The notes under the pieces are model-generated. The model saw only the letters and a program-made list of their open reading frames with translations, was not told the origin of the DNA and did no database searches. A stretch of 64,000 bases of DNA, taken from NCBI GenBank assembly GCA_020199905.1, contig JAIVJS010000004.1, forward strand, positions 1 through 64,000, given 5' to 3'. A program made the position numbers and the translations under genes. Position 1 is the first letter of the stretch. Every line of letters begins with the position of its first letter. The DNA comes from Acidobacteriota bacterium (lineage in GTDB: Bacteria; Acidobacteriota; Thermoanaerobaculia; UBA5066; Gp7-AA6). This document shows, piece by piece, positions 17,199 through 26,769 of the stretch.

Positions 17199-19055
17199 AT
17201 GTTCTGCCAGGTGTGCGGGCTGAAGAATCGAGACGACGAGGAGTTCTGCGAGCGCTGCCACTCCAAGCTGCTCGTGCTCTCCGGCGTGGGGGTCGTGGAT
17301 GAGTCCGGCGAGCCGGCCGAAGAGATCCCCTTTGACGAGCACCTTCTCGAGCGCATCTCGACGCTCGAAGACGTCGTCAAGCGGACCGCGGAGGCGTTGA
17401 AGACCCTCCTCGAGTCGGTCGGGAATCTCGAGAAGAACCTCTTCGTCGCCCACACCGGAATCCTCGCGCTCCAGGAGACGCTCGAGCGTTCGGGGGCGGT
17501 GCGCTCCGAGGAGGTCCTCGATCTCTGGGAAACGAAGATGGACGAGCGGATGCAGGCGGTCGAAAAGAAGGACCGCTTCCTGGAGAGGCGCGACCGGATC
17601 GTCGCCGGGTACGCCGGACTGGAGCGCGAAAATTTCATCCGCCGGCTTCGGGAGGCGGAGTTCGCGATCCTCGCGCTCGATTCGGACCGCGGCGTCCGGG
17701 CGCTCGAGGAGCTCTCCCGCTCGGACCGGCAGAACGTCGAGCTCGCGTTCTACCTCGCCGAGACCTACTTCTCCGGCGGCGACTTGAAGCGCGCCGGCGT
17801 TTTCTTCAAGCGGATTCTGGCGGTCGACACGATGCACTTCGAGTCGCTCGTCTATTCGGGGATCGCGGCGTCGGAAGAGGGCGACGCCGTCAACGCGGAG
17901 TCCCTGTTGAAGCGCGCGATCGACCGCAAGCCCGACGCCTTCCTCCCGCACTTCGCCCTGGGAGCGCTCTATGCGAACGGCTCGCGGTGGAACGAGGCCG
18001 AGAGGGAGCTGCGCCGCGCTCTGGACGCCGCGCCCGTCATCTCCGCGCAGGTCCTTCTCGGTACGGTGCTGCGGGAGAAGGGGGAGCTCAACCGGGCGAT
18101 TCAGACGTTCGAGGAGGCGCACCGCGAACAGCCGGATTCGGAGGAGGCCGTCTTTCAGCTGGGCCTCTGCTATCTCGAGAAGAACTGGACCAAGCGGGCG
18201 CTCGACTGTTTCCAGCAGGCGCTCGAGAAGAATCCCAAGCGGCTCGAATACCAGGAGGCCGTGCGGCTGCTCGAGCGCCGGAGCCGGTATTCGCTGCCGC
18301 GCGTGGACGGTCCCGGCGGCGACGCCTATCGCGAGGCGGAGGAGGCAGTCACTCTCGGCTCTCTCCGGACCGCTCACGCGCTCTACAAGAAGGCCCTCGA
18401 GGCGGAGCCCGGCAATTCCACCATCCGGATCTCCTTCGCGCTGCTCTCGGCCTCGCTCGGCCTGTGGCAGGAGGCGATCGCCGCCTGCCGCGCGGTGCTC
18501 GCGTCCGAGCCCGAGGACGTGGTCGCCGCGGCGGCCTGCTCGACGCTCGCCGAGGCGCTGCGCGCCGAAGGGAAGGCCGACGAAGCGTCGCGTTTCGTCC
18601 GCGAGTTTCTCGAGAGCCACCCGTCCAAGACCTCCCAGGCGATCGGTTATTACGAGCTCGCGACGGCTCTGGCGGATTCGGGCGAGGACCTGGACTCGGC
18701 GCTCGAATACGCTGGCCGCGCGCTCTCCGCGGCCCCCGACGAGCTGAAACCGTACCCGCTCGCCGCGCTCGGGTGGGTGCACTACAAGCGCAACGAGTTC
18801 GAACGGGCGATCGATTGCCTGCGCAAGTCGAGCGAGCGCGCCGCCCAGCCGACGACCTTCCATCATCTCGGGATGGCGTACCTCGCGGCTGGACGCCCCG
18901 ACGAGGCGAAGGCGGCGTTCACCCGGGCCAAGACGGTCGCTCGGGGCGGAGCGCTCGAGGACCGCATGCTCCAGCAGGTGCGATCCAACATGCGGCTCAT
19001 CGAGAAGTTCGGCACGAAGAAGAAGGAGTCCGCCGGGGCGAGTCGGAAAGGTTGA
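17199..19055 (+). CDS. Zinc-ribbon TPR protein
   Basis: 618 residues. N-terminal zinc ribbon with C3, C6, C17 and C20 (MFCQVCGLKN, EEFCERC). Residues ~45-150 are a helical, coiled-coil-like region. From ~150 to 600 there are many tetratricopeptide repeats (VELAFYLAETYFSGGDLKRAGVFF, AVFQLGLCYLEKNWTKRALDCF, AAALGWVHYKRNEFERAIDCL style). No signal peptide or membrane helix. It probably scaffolds a cytoplasmic complex; partner unknown. Its leader is the repeat array, without a clear Shine-Dalgarno. Confidence 0.85.
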   Translation: MFCQVCGLKNRDDEEFCERCHSKLLVLSGVGVVDESGEPAEEIPFDEHLLERISTLEDVVKRTAEALKTLLESVGNLEKNLFVAHTGILALQETLERSGAVRSEEVLDLWETKMDERMQAVEKKDRFLERRDRIVAGYAGLERENFIRRLREAEFAILALDSDRGVRALEELSRSDRQNVELAFYLAETYFSGGDLKRAGVFFKRILAVDTMHFESLVYSGIAASEEGDAVNAESLLKRAIDRKPDAFLPHFALGALYANGSRWNEAERELRRALDAAPVISAQVLLGTVLREKGELNRAIQTFEEAHREQPDSEEAVFQLGLCYLEKNWTKRALDCFQQALEKNPKRLEYQEAVRLLERRSRYSLPRVDGPGGDAYREAEEAVTLGSLRTAHALYKKALEAEPGNSTIRISFALLSASLGLWQEAIAACRAVLASEPEDVVAAAACSTLAEALRAEGKADEASRFVREFLESHPSKTSQAIGYYELATALADSGEDLDSALEYAGRALSAAPDELKPYPLAALGWVHYKRNEFERAIDCLRKSSERAAQPTTFHHLGMAYLAAGRPDEAKAAFTRAKTVARGGALEDRMLQQVRSNMRLIEKFGTKKKESAGASRKG

Positions 19056-19083
19056 AGCTCTCAGCTGTCAGCTCTCAGCCGGA
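19056..19083. repeat. Heptanucleotide array after the zinc-ribbon TPR gene
   Basis: AGCTCTC, AGCTGTC, AGCTCTC, AGCCGGA begin directly after the TGA. A core repeat copy starts 32 bases later. Confidence 0.85.
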
Positions 19084-19115
19084 GAGATCGGCGGTTCAGT
19101 CCCAGCCTTCTGAAA

Positions 19116-19190
19116 CGATTCCCGATCGAGTTGACCGCGGAGTACCGCGGCCGTCTCGCTCCCCGTTGGTCGCTCGGCTCCCGGCTCCCG
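19116..19190 (+). repeat. 75-bp dispersed core repeat, copy B
   Basis: Same core as copies A, C and D, but with one extra C in the CTCGCTCCCCGTTGG stretch. That indel breaks the reading frame seen through the other copies, which argues that the repeat works as DNA or RNA, not as a peptide. Confidence 0.9.
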
Positions 19191-19224
19191 TCCCCCACTC
19201 TTGCGGTATCTTCCCGAATTCCAA

Positions 19225-20952
19225 ATGCGCTGGTCTCGATTCTTCCTGCAGACCGTCCGTGAGGTGCCGGCGGACGCGGACGCCGTCTCTCATATCCTGC
19301 TGACGCGGGCGGGGATGCTCCGCCGTGTGTCGGCGGGGGTGTACTCGCTCACGCCCCTGGGACTCAAGGCGCACCGGAAGGCCGAGGCGATCGTTCGCGA
19401 GGAGATGAATCGGGCGGGGGCGCTCGAGGTCGAGCTGCCGATCCTCCAGCCGCGGGAGCTGTGGGAGGAAAGCGGGCGCTGGTCCCGCTATGCGGCCGAG
19501 GAGATCCTGTTTCATCTGACCGACCGCAAGGGCGGCGAATACTGCCTGGCGCCCACGGCGGAAGAGGCCGTGACGTCGATGGTCCGCGCGGGCGTCACGT
19601 CGTACCGCCAGCTTCCCGTGACGCTCTACCAGATCCGCACGAAGTTCCGGGACGAGATCCGGCCGCGCTTCGGCCTGATGCGCGGGCGCGAGTTCCTCAT
19701 GTACGACGGATACTCCTTCGACGCGGACACCGAGGGGCTCGATCGCTCTTACCGCGCGCAGGAGGCGGCCTATCGCCGCATCTTCGAGCGGTGCGGGCTC
19801 GACTTCACGGTGGTCGACGCGGATTCGGGCGCCATCGGCGGCAGCGCGTCGCAGGAGTTCATGGTGCTCGCTTCGACGGGAGAGGACGCGGTCGTGCGGT
19901 GTCCCGCGTGCGGGTATGGCGCCAACCTCGAGAAGGCCCGCACCGGACCGCGGCCCGTCCCCTGGGAGGACGAGACGATCACCGGGATGCAGGAGGTCGA
20001 GACCCCCGGGCGGGGCGGGATCGAATCCGTCGTCGAGTTTTTGGGGATCACCGCGTCCCGGATGATCAAGTGCCTGGTCTACGAGACCGAAAAGGGCTGT
20101 GTGGTCGCGCTCCTCCGCGGGGACCTCGACGCCAACGAGGTCGCCTTGAAGAACGCGCTCGGCGTCGATCACCTCGCGCTCGCCTCGGAAGAGAAGGTCG
20201 AGCCCGCGACCGGCGCGCCGGTGGGCTTCGTCGGGCCGCATGCCCTTCCCGAGGGCATTCGCGTGATCGCCGACGAGTCCGTCCGCGGGGCCGTGAACGC
20301 GGTGACGGGGGCGGGGCGGCGCGACTGGCACGTCCGCGGCTTCGCGACGGAGCGCGACGCGCGCGTCGACGACTGGGCCGAGATCGCGCAGGCGCGGGCC
20401 GGGGATCCCTGCCCTCGCTGCGGGAAGCCCCTCGAGATCGCGCGCGGCATCGAGGTCGGCCACATCTTCAAGCTCGGAACCAAATACTCTACCGCCCTGA
20501 AGTGCGAGTTCACGGATGAGAAGGGTGACACGAAGCCCGCCGTCATGGGGACGTACGGGATCGGGGTCGGCCGCACCATGGCCGCCGCGATCGAGCAGCA
20601 CCACGACGCGGACGGGATCGTCTGGCCACTCGCGCTGGCGCCGTTCGCGGTCGAGATCGTGTCGTTGAACTCGGCGGACGAGGCGACGCGGCAGGCGGGG
20701 GATGCGCTGTACGAAGCGCTCGCCGCCTCGGGCACCGAGGTCTTCTACGACGACCGCGACGAGAGGCCCGGAGTGAAGTTCAAGGACGCGGACCTGCTCG
20801 GATTTCCGCTGCGCGTCAACGTCGGAGGCCGGGCGCTCAAGGACGGGAACCTCGAGCTCGTCACCCGCCACGACAGGAAGGTGCGCCTCGTGCCGAAGGA
20901 CGGAGCGGCGGAGGCCGTCCGGAAGGCGCTCGAGGAGCTGGCGGCCCGATGA
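19225..20952 (+). CDS. proS: Prolyl-tRNA synthetase
   Basis: 575 residues from ATG 19225 ([17 protein letters not shown]); a TTG at 19201 is in frame but adds an atypical tail. Bacterial-type class II enzyme that charges tRNA-Pro: [16 protein letters not shown] (motif 1 region), [14 protein letters not shown] and [23 protein letters not shown] (motif 2), and [20 protein letters not shown] (motif 3). Between motifs 2 and 3 is the editing insertion of about 180 residues, and [11 protein letters not shown] is typical of this type. The C-terminal anticodon domain is complete. It overlaps the malic enzyme start (ATGA). Confidence 0.96.
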   Translation: MRWSRFFLQTVREVPADADAVSHILLTRAGMLRRVSAGVYSLTPLGLKAHRKAEAIVREEMNRAGALEVELPILQPRELWEESGRWSRYAAEEILFHLTDRKGGEYCLAPTAEEAVTSMVRAGVTSYRQLPVTLYQIRTKFRDEIRPRFGLMRGREFLMYDGYSFDADTEGLDRSYRAQEAAYRRIFERCGLDFTVVDADSGAIGGSASQEFMVLASTGEDAVVRCPACGYGANLEKARTGPRPVPWEDETITGMQEVETPGRGGIESVVEFLGITASRMIKCLVYETEKGCVVALLRGDLDANEVALKNALGVDHLALASEEKVEPATGAPVGFVGPHALPEGIRVIADESVRGAVNAVTGAGRRDWHVRGFATERDARVDDWAEIAQARAGDPCPRCGKPLEIARGIEVGHIFKLGTKYSTALKCEFTDEKGDTKPAVMGTYGIGVGRTMAAAIEQHHDADGIVWPLALAPFAVEIVSLNSADEATRQAGDALYEALAASGTEVFYDDRDERPGVKFKDADLLGFPLRVNVGGRALKDGNLELVTRHDRKVRLVPKDGAAEAVRKALEELAAR

Positions 20953-23018
20953 GAAAGACGACGGCCGAAGAGGCGCTCGAGTACCACCGGAGCGGGCGCA
21001 AGGGCAAGATCGAGGTCGTCCCGACGAAGCCCTGCCGGACGCAGGAAGACCTCTCTCTCGCGTACAGCCCCGGGGTCGCGGTCCCGTGCCTGGAGATCGA
21101 GAAAGACCCGGAGATGGCCTATGAGTACACGGCCAAGGGGAACCTCGTCGGCGTCATCTCGAACGGCACGGCGGTGCTCGGCCTCGGGAACATCGGCGCG
21201 CTCGCATCGAAGCCGGTGATGGAAGGGAAGGGCATTCTCTTCAAGCGGTTCGCGGACATCGACGTGTTCGACATCGAGGTGGACGAGCAGGACCCGGCGG
21301 CGTTCATCGACACCGTCGCCCGCATCGCCCCGACGTTCGGCGGGATCAACCTCGAGGACATCAAAGCGCCCGAGTGCTTCGAGATCGAGGAGCAGCTCCG
21401 CAGGAGATTGAAGATCCCCGTGTTCCACGACGACCAGCACGGCACCGCGATCATCTCGGCCGCGGCGCTCATCAACGGCCTCGAGATCGCCGGCAAGAAG
21501 ATCGAGGAGGCCAGAGTCGTCTTCGTCGGCGCGGGCGCGTCGGCGATCGCCTGCGCGAAGCTGTACCTCTCGTACGGGGTCCGCCCGGAGAACCTGCGCA
21601 TGGTGGACAAGCCCGAGATCACGCCGGAGGAGGCCCGCGCGGCGCGCCCCGACGTCATCATGGCGACCGGCCGCAGCGACTATCCGAACCAGGTGAACAA
21701 CGTGCTCGGGTTCCCCTTCATCTTCCGCGGCGCTCTGGACGTCGCGGCCACGGAGATCAACGAGGAAATGAAGAAGGCGGCCTCCCAGGCTCTGGCTGCG
21801 CTCGCCCGGATGGACGTGCCCGACGCCGTGTCGAAGGCGTACGGGGGCGAGAACTTCCGCTTCGGCCGCGAGTACCTGATCCCGAAGCCCTTCGACCACC
21901 GCGTGCTGCTCTGGGTCGCGCCGGCGGTGGCGGAGGCGGCCATGATGTCCGGGGTCGCGCGGAAGCCGATCACCGACATGTCGGCGTACCTGCGTCGGCT
22001 GGAGGCGATGATCTCGAGGTCGCGCGAGGTCGTGAACATCGTCATCCAGAAGGCGCGCGCGAACCCCAAGCGGATCGTCTTCCCGGAGGGGGAGCATCCC
22101 AAGATCCTCCGTGCCGCGAAGATCCTGGCGGAAGAGGGCATCTGCCGGCCCATCCTGCTGGCGCGCGAGGCCCACATCGAGAAGACGGCCCGCGACCTCC
22201 AGCTGCCGATGGACAAGATCGACTTCATCCACACGGAGACCTCCGACCGCCTGCCGCGCTACGCGAAGCGGCTCGAGGAGCTGCGGCGGCGCTCGGGGGT
22301 GACCGTCGAGGACGCGGGGAAGCTCGCGCGCGTCCGCAACTATTTCGGGCCTCTGATGCTCGACGCCGGGGACGCGGACGGCGTGATCTCCGGGCTGACG
22401 CAGTACTACCCCGACACGATCCGGCCGGCGCTGCAGATCGTCGGCACGGCGCCGGGAGTCCAGCGCGTCTCGGGCCTCTACATCCTGGTGCTCAAGGACC
22501 GCAGCTTCTTCTTCGCCGACACGACGGTGAACATCGACCCTTCCGCGGAAGACCTGGCGGAGATCGCGCTCCTGACCGCCGACGCGGTGCGGCGGTTCGA
22601 CATCGAGCCGCGCGTGGCGATGATCGCCTTCTCGAACTTCGGCTCGAACCAGCACGAGGGCGCCCTGAAGGTGAAACGCGCGGTCGAAATCGTGAAGCTC
22701 GCGCGCCCCGACATCGCGATCGACGGCGAGATGCAGGCGGACACGGCGGTGGTCCCCGAGATGCTCGAAAACGACTATCCGTGGGCGACCGTGCGGCGCC
22801 CGAACGTCCTGATCTTCCCGGACCTGCAGTCCGCCAATGCCGCCTACAAACTCGTCTGGCGCCTCGCGGGCGCGGAGGCCATCGGCCCGATCCTGCTCGG
22901 GATGAAGAAGTCGGTGCACGTCCTCCAGCGTGGCGTCGAGGTCGCGGACATCGTCAACATGGCGGCGATCGCCGTCGTCGACGCGCAGGAGAAGGAAGCG
23001 GCGGCGCTGGAGGGATAG
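20949..23018 (+). CDS. maeB: NADP-dependent malic enzyme with phosphotransacetylase-like domain
   Basis: 689 residues with the MaeB hybrid layout. Residues 1-~365 are malic enzyme ([51 protein letters not shown]), converting malate to pyruvate, CO2 and NAD(P)H. Residues ~372-689 resemble phosphate acetyltransferase ([51 protein letters not shown]). In known MaeB proteins the C-terminal part is regulatory and senses acetyl-CoA. The stop is immediately followed by a heptanucleotide array. Pairing with proS by overlap is unusual but gives no clear functional link. Confidence 0.95.
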   Translation: MRKTTAEEALEYHRSGRKGKIEVVPTKPCRTQEDLSLAYSPGVAVPCLEIEKDPEMAYEYTAKGNLVGVISNGTAVLGLGNIGALASKPVMEGKGILFKRFADIDVFDIEVDEQDPAAFIDTVARIAPTFGGINLEDIKAPECFEIEEQLRRRLKIPVFHDDQHGTAIISAAALINGLEIAGKKIEEARVVFVGAGASAIACAKLYLSYGVRPENLRMVDKPEITPEEARAARPDVIMATGRSDYPNQVNNVLGFPFIFRGALDVAATEINEEMKKAASQALAALARMDVPDAVSKAYGGENFRFGREYLIPKPFDHRVLLWVAPAVAEAAMMSGVARKPITDMSAYLRRLEAMISRSREVVNIVIQKARANPKRIVFPEGEHPKILRAAKILAEEGICRPILLAREAHIEKTARDLQLPMDKIDFIHTETSDRLPRYAKRLEELRRRSGVTVEDAGKLARVRNYFGPLMLDAGDADGVISGLTQYYPDTIRPALQIVGTAPGVQRVSGLYILVLKDRSFFFADTTVNIDPSAEDLAEIALLTADAVRRFDIEPRVAMIAFSNFGSNQHEGALKVKRAVEIVKLARPDIAIDGEMQADTAVVPEMLENDYPWATVRRPNVLIFPDLQSANAAYKLVWRLAGAEAIGPILLGMKKSVHVLQRGVEVADIVNMAAIAVVDAQEKEAAALEG

Positions 23019-23037
23019 CTCTCACCTGTCAGCCGGA
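23017..23037. repeat. Short heptanucleotide array after maeB
   Basis: AGCTCTC, ACCTGTC, AGCCGGA; the first unit contributes the last two bases of the TAG stop. No opposite arm seen before the next gene. Confidence 0.75.
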
Positions 23038-23068
23038 CGGGCGGGCGGGTCGAACGGAGGGAGCCTCT

Positions 23069-23311
23069 TTGACACGAGGAATCGCGATCGCTCTCGCGCT
23101 GGGGCTCGGCCTCCTGCTCTCGACCCTCGGAGGGTACGGCTCCATGCGTCCCGCCGCCACGCGGGAGTGGCTCGAGCGCCGGCTCGGACGCGCGCCCTCG
23201 GAGCTGCGGATCGAGCTCGGCGCCGCCGCCGTGGCGATCCTGGGGATCTTCGTCACCATCGTGGCTGTGATCTTCGAGATCTGGCTGCTGCAGGGGACGC
23301 CGCTCGTCTGA
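23069..23311 (+). CDS. Small two-helix membrane protein
   Basis: 80 residues from TTG 23069, preceded by CGGAGGGA at the right distance. Two hydrophobic helices: TRGIAIALALGLGLLLSTLG (2-20) and GAAAVAILGIFVTIVAVIFE (about 51-70), with an Arg-rich loop between. Function unknown. It ends 16 bases before a convergent gene. Confidence 0.62.
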   Translation: MTRGIAIALALGLGLLLSTLGGYGSMRPAATREWLERRLGRAPSELRIELGAAAVAILGIFVTIVAVIFEIWLLQGTPLV

Positions 23312-23327
23312 AAACGGGCGGGGAACG

Positions 23328-24431
23328 CTACCGGGACGTCGGGGAAACCGCGGGCGCGGGCGACGATGGAGCGGGAGGCGCGCCGCGCACCGCGGTCCAG
23401 GGGACGATGCCCGAGATGGTCTCGAAGGTCCCGTTGATCCGGTCGCCCGAGAGCACGCCGATCAACTGCCACGTGCCGACGGCGCCGGGGATCCCGAACG
23501 AGATCTTTTCTCCCTGGACGTTGACGCCCGTCAGCGGGGTCTCGCGCCCGCTCGGGGCCACGTAGGCTCCGGCGAGCGCGCCGCGCTGGTTGAAGAACCG
23601 GAGGCCGCCGCCGATCTCCCGGTCCGCGGAGCGCGCGCGGAAGGTCCAGCTGCCGAGAACGGGTGACGAGAGAGACGGTGTCGGAGCGGGCGTCGCCGGC
23701 GCCTCCGTGGGGGCGGCGCTGGCGGCTCCCGGCTCTCGCGTCGGGGGTGGAGTCGGACGGACCTGCGCCATGGCCGTCATCACGCGCGTCGGACTCGGCG
23801 CGGGCTGCGAGGTCGGCGGGGGAGTCGGACGCGCCGGGGCGGGCGAAGGCGGGGGGGTGGCCGCCGGACGCGGGGTCGGAACGAGCGCCACGCCTGTCGG
23901 AACGGCCGCCGGGGCGGATGCAGTCGGCCGGGCGGTCGGCGGGGAAGTTGGAGGGACCGCCGTGGCGGGGATCCGGGTCGGCACGGGGCTCGGGCGCGCC
24001 GTGGGAGGGGCCGGGGTCGCCACGAGTTCCCGGACGCCGGTCGCTCGCGGAGCGGCGCTGCCGGCCTCCGGTGCCGGTCTCGTCGCCGTGATCGTAGGCG
24101 GCGGACCGGACGTCGGCCGGGGCGCGGCCGTGGCCGTCGCCGTCGCTGGCAGGACAGTCGCGGCAGGCGCGGTCGCAATGCGCGGCGCCGCGGGAGACGG
24201 AACGCGCGTCGGCGGCGCGGGCGCCGGAGACGGAGTCGGCGCCACGGGAGTCGGCGTCCTCTCCGGCGGCGCGGGGACGGCGGTGCGCGGCATCGGCGTC
24301 GGGGTCGGGACGGTTGCGACGGCGGCGCCCGGAGTAGGAGAAGCGAGCCGCGCGACGACCACCCGGGGCCCGCAAGAGGAGCCCGCGAGCACGAGCAGGG
24401 CGAGGCCCGCCAGGAATGCGCGCTGGTTCAC
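23328..24431 (-). CDS. Pro/Thr/Ala-rich lipoprotein
   Basis: 367 residues from a GTG start (MNQRAFLAGLALLVLAGSSC), a lipoprotein signal ending at Cys20. Residues ~30-255 are a repetitive Pro/Thr/Ala/Ser tract (TPTPMPRTAVPAPPERTPT style). A compact C-terminal domain of ~110 residues follows: LGSWTFRARSADREIGGGL, FFNQRGALAGAYVAPSGRE, GEKISFGIPGAVGTWQLIGV, ISGIVPWTAVRG, which reads like a small beta-sheet domain. The tract probably spaces that domain from the membrane. Function unknown; it lies just downstream of the FG-GAP gene on the same strand. Confidence 0.78.
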   Translation of the reverse strand: MNQRAFLAGLALLVLAGSSCGPRVVVARLASPTPGAAVATVPTPTPMPRTAVPAPPERTPTPVAPTPSPAPAPPTRVPSPAAPRIATAPAATVLPATATATAAPRPTSGPPPTITATRPAPEAGSAAPRATGVRELVATPAPPTARPSPVPTRIPATAVPPTSPPTARPTASAPAAVPTGVALVPTPRPAATPPPSPAPARPTPPPTSQPAPSPTRVMTAMAQVRPTPPPTREPGAASAAPTEAPATPAPTPSLSSPVLGSWTFRARSADREIGGGLRFFNQRGALAGAYVAPSGRETPLTGVNVQGEKISFGIPGAVGTWQLIGVLSGDRINGTFETISGIVPWTAVRGAPPAPSSPAPAVSPTSR

Positions 24432-24479
24432 TCGCGGAAGGCTATCTCAGCCCGGCCGGACTTTCGCCGAGCGCAAGGA

Positions 24480-26741
24480 CTACCGATCCGACTCCCGCAG
24501 CAGGAGCCGGCCCGCGGGCACGTCCCGCCGCTCGGCCTTCCGGCCCGAGGGCCAGAGGACCGTCACCAGGTCCGCCTTCGCGGCGTCCCCGAGGCCGAAA
24601 TAGAGCGCCCTCGAGCTCGAGGAGAGAAAGGAAGAGCCCGCGGCCACGACCTGGGTGCGCTTCGACCCGCCGGCCTCGACGGTGACCAGGGCCCCGAGAC
24701 CGTCCCGGGTCGATTTGTAGGGACCGGGTCTCGCCGGTTCTCCCTGGACCGCGACGACGAGCGCATGGGCGTGCGAGGGATTTCGGTTGACCCAGAGAGA
24801 GGGCGGCTGAAGGAACCCGGTCGCGAAAAGATCCGGAGCACCGTCGCCGTCGACGTCGAGCACGACGAGCCCCCGCTGGTTCGCGTCGGACTCGAGCCCC
24901 GTCACCGCGGCGATCTCGGCGAACCGGCGCCCGTCGAGATTCCGGTAGAAGCGCTTGGGCGGGCGTCCCCACAGCGAGTCGTCCCCGAAATCCGCGGTCG
25001 CGATGCCCTTCTCGAACTTCTTGTACTCGGCGCTCATCGTGTTCCAGAAGTCGATCTCGCGCTCCTTCACGTTCTTTCCAGTGACCATGCCGTTGACCAC
25101 GAAGAGGTCGGGCCGGCCGTCCATGTCCGCGTCCACGAACACGCATCCCCAGGACCACGACGTGTCCTCGACCCCCGCCTCTTCCGAGACGCGCTCGAAG
25201 GTCCCGTCGCCGCGCGGGCGAAAGAGGGAGGAGCCGCGCGCCAGCGCCGTGAGCCGCCGCCAGACCAGGGGGCGGCCGAGCGAGTACGGGAACTCCGGCA
25301 TCGGAAAGCGCGGGTCCTTCAGGAACCACTTCATCGGGAACGAGTAGTTCGAGACGTAGAGGTCGAGCTTTCCGTTTCCCTCGACGTCGTCGATCGCGAC
25401 GCCCATCCCGAATCCCGGGTCCAGGATCCCGGCTCGCCGGGCGAGGTTTTTGAACGTCCCGTTTCTCTCGTTGTGGAGGTACGTGTGGTTCCCGAAGTCG
25501 TTGGCGACGTAGATGTCGGGCCAACCGTCGCCGTCGAGATCCGCGCACTCGAGCGCGAGACCCCATCCGGTATCGGCGGTGCGAGACGCCGTCGAGACGT
25601 CGGTGAACGTCCCGTCGCCGTTGTTGTGGAAGAGGTGGTTCGGCGGCGCGTTGTTCGCCTGGATGTTGGGGCCGCGGTCGCGCGGACCGTAGACCAGGAC
25701 GTAGAGATCCGGCCGCCCGTCCCGGTCGTAGTCGAGCGCCGCGGCCGCCGTGCAGTAGTTCGAGAGCGCCACGCCCGCCTTCTCTCCTACTTCCTCGAAG
25801 GTGCCGTCGCCGCCGTTGCGAAACAGAAGGTTCGGCCGGTCGATGTACGTGACGTAGAGATCCGGCCGGCCGTCGTTGTCGAAGTCGAAGGCGAGCGCGC
25901 CCACGGCTTCTCCCGGCTGTCCCGAGACGCCGGCGCGCGACGCGACGTCCTCGAACTTCCCGTTCCCGAGGTTGCGGTAGAGGCGGTTTCCGTCGCCGCC
26001 CGCGACGAAGAGATCGTCCCGGCCGTCGCCGTCGAAATCGAGCACGGCGGCGCCGGGCGGCATGTGCTCTCCCGGGATGGGGACATTTCTGGCCGCGTCC
26101 GGCAGGAACGCTCGGTGCGGACGGCCGAGTCCCGCCGCCGCCGCGCGCTCTTCGAAGAGAGGCTCCGAGGCCGAGGCGCTCATCCACTCTCCGATGGAAC
26201 CCGCGGCGGCTTTCCACGGACGGCCCGGCGCCTCCCGCGTCAGACGGAGGCGCACCTTGCCGCCCTCCTGGCGCAGCTCGCCGCGGGCGCCCGTCCCGGT
26301 GAGGAGGATCCCGAGCACGACCTCGCGCGCCGCGCCCCGCCGGCGGAAGTCGAAGAGGATCGACTCGGTCCGCCCGAGCTTCGAGAAGCGTCCGCGGACT
26401 TCCCGCAGGCGGACGCGGAGAGCGGCGCTGCCGGTGATCGAGGCGCCGGGTGCCCCGGCGGTCGCGCGATAAATCCCGATCGAGAGGGGAGCTCGCGAGG
26501 GGGCCGGCACGAGGTCCGCTGCCGGAAGGGGCCCTGCCCACCGGAAGTCGTCCGCGTAGAGATTCCCGTTCGCGACGCCGGATTTCCAGTCGGTCAAAAA
26601 CTCGTCCGCCCACACGGAAGTCCCGTCCGAGTAGTCCTCGAGCGTCGGGAGGGGGCCATTTCGCCGTGAAACGCACGCGGGCGTCAGCAGAAGGACCGCC
26701 GCCGCCAGAACAGCCGCGGCGCGAAGCGGACAGCATTGCAT
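24480..26741 (-). CDS. FG-GAP/VCBS-repeat protein with ASPIC/UnbV C-terminus, probable lipoprotein
   Basis: 753 residues from ATG at 26741, with AAGG upstream, and a signal MQCCPLRAAAVLAAAVLLLTPAC. The ~200-residue N-terminal part is a beta-rich region that I cannot name. From about 215 on are many FG-GAP/VCBS beta-propeller blades with the calcium-binding DxDGDGxDDL pattern (DFDGDGRDDLFVAGGDG, DFDNDGRPDLYVTYID, DYDRDGRPDLYVLVYG, DLDGDGWPDIYVANDFG, DADMDGRPDLFVVNG). The last ~90 residues match UnbV/ASPIC (VVAAGSSFLSSSSRALYFGLG, LVTVLWPSGRKAER). Secreted or surface protein; the ligand is unknown. Confidence 0.9.
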   Translation of the reverse strand: MQCCPLRAAAVLAAAVLLLTPACVSRRNGPLPTLEDYSDGTSVWADEFLTDWKSGVANGNLYADDFRWAGPLPAADLVPAPSRAPLSIGIYRATAGAPGASITGSAALRVRLREVRGRFSKLGRTESILFDFRRRGAAREVVLGILLTGTGARGELRQEGGKVRLRLTREAPGRPWKAAAGSIGEWMSASASEPLFEERAAAAGLGRPHRAFLPDAARNVPIPGEHMPPGAAVLDFDGDGRDDLFVAGGDGNRLYRNLGNGKFEDVASRAGVSGQPGEAVGALAFDFDNDGRPDLYVTYIDRPNLLFRNGGDGTFEEVGEKAGVALSNYCTAAAALDYDRDGRPDLYVLVYGPRDRGPNIQANNAPPNHLFHNNGDGTFTDVSTASRTADTGWGLALECADLDGDGWPDIYVANDFGNHTYLHNERNGTFKNLARRAGILDPGFGMGVAIDDVEGNGKLDLYVSNYSFPMKWFLKDPRFPMPEFPYSLGRPLVWRRLTALARGSSLFRPRGDGTFERVSEEAGVEDTSWSWGCVFVDADMDGRPDLFVVNGMVTGKNVKEREIDFWNTMSAEYKKFEKGIATADFGDDSLWGRPPKRFYRNLDGRRFAEIAAVTGLESDANQRGLVVLDVDGDGAPDLFATGFLQPPSLWVNRNPSHAHALVVAVQGEPARPGPYKSTRDGLGALVTVEAGGSKRTQVVAAGSSFLSSSSRALYFGLGDAAKADLVTVLWPSGRKAERRDVPAGRLLLRESDR

Positions 26742-26753
26742 CGCCTTGGAAAA

Positions 26754-26759
26754 TATAAT
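26754..26759 (+). promoter_or_regulatory. Putative -10 box TATAAT before midA
   Basis: Perfect TATAAT just 11 bases before the TTG at 26770 in the divergent gap with the FG-GAP gene. If used, the transcript would be nearly leaderless. It lies inside the frame if the alternative TTG at 26746 is the start. Confidence 0.45.
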
Positions 26760-26769
26760 CGAGAGTGCC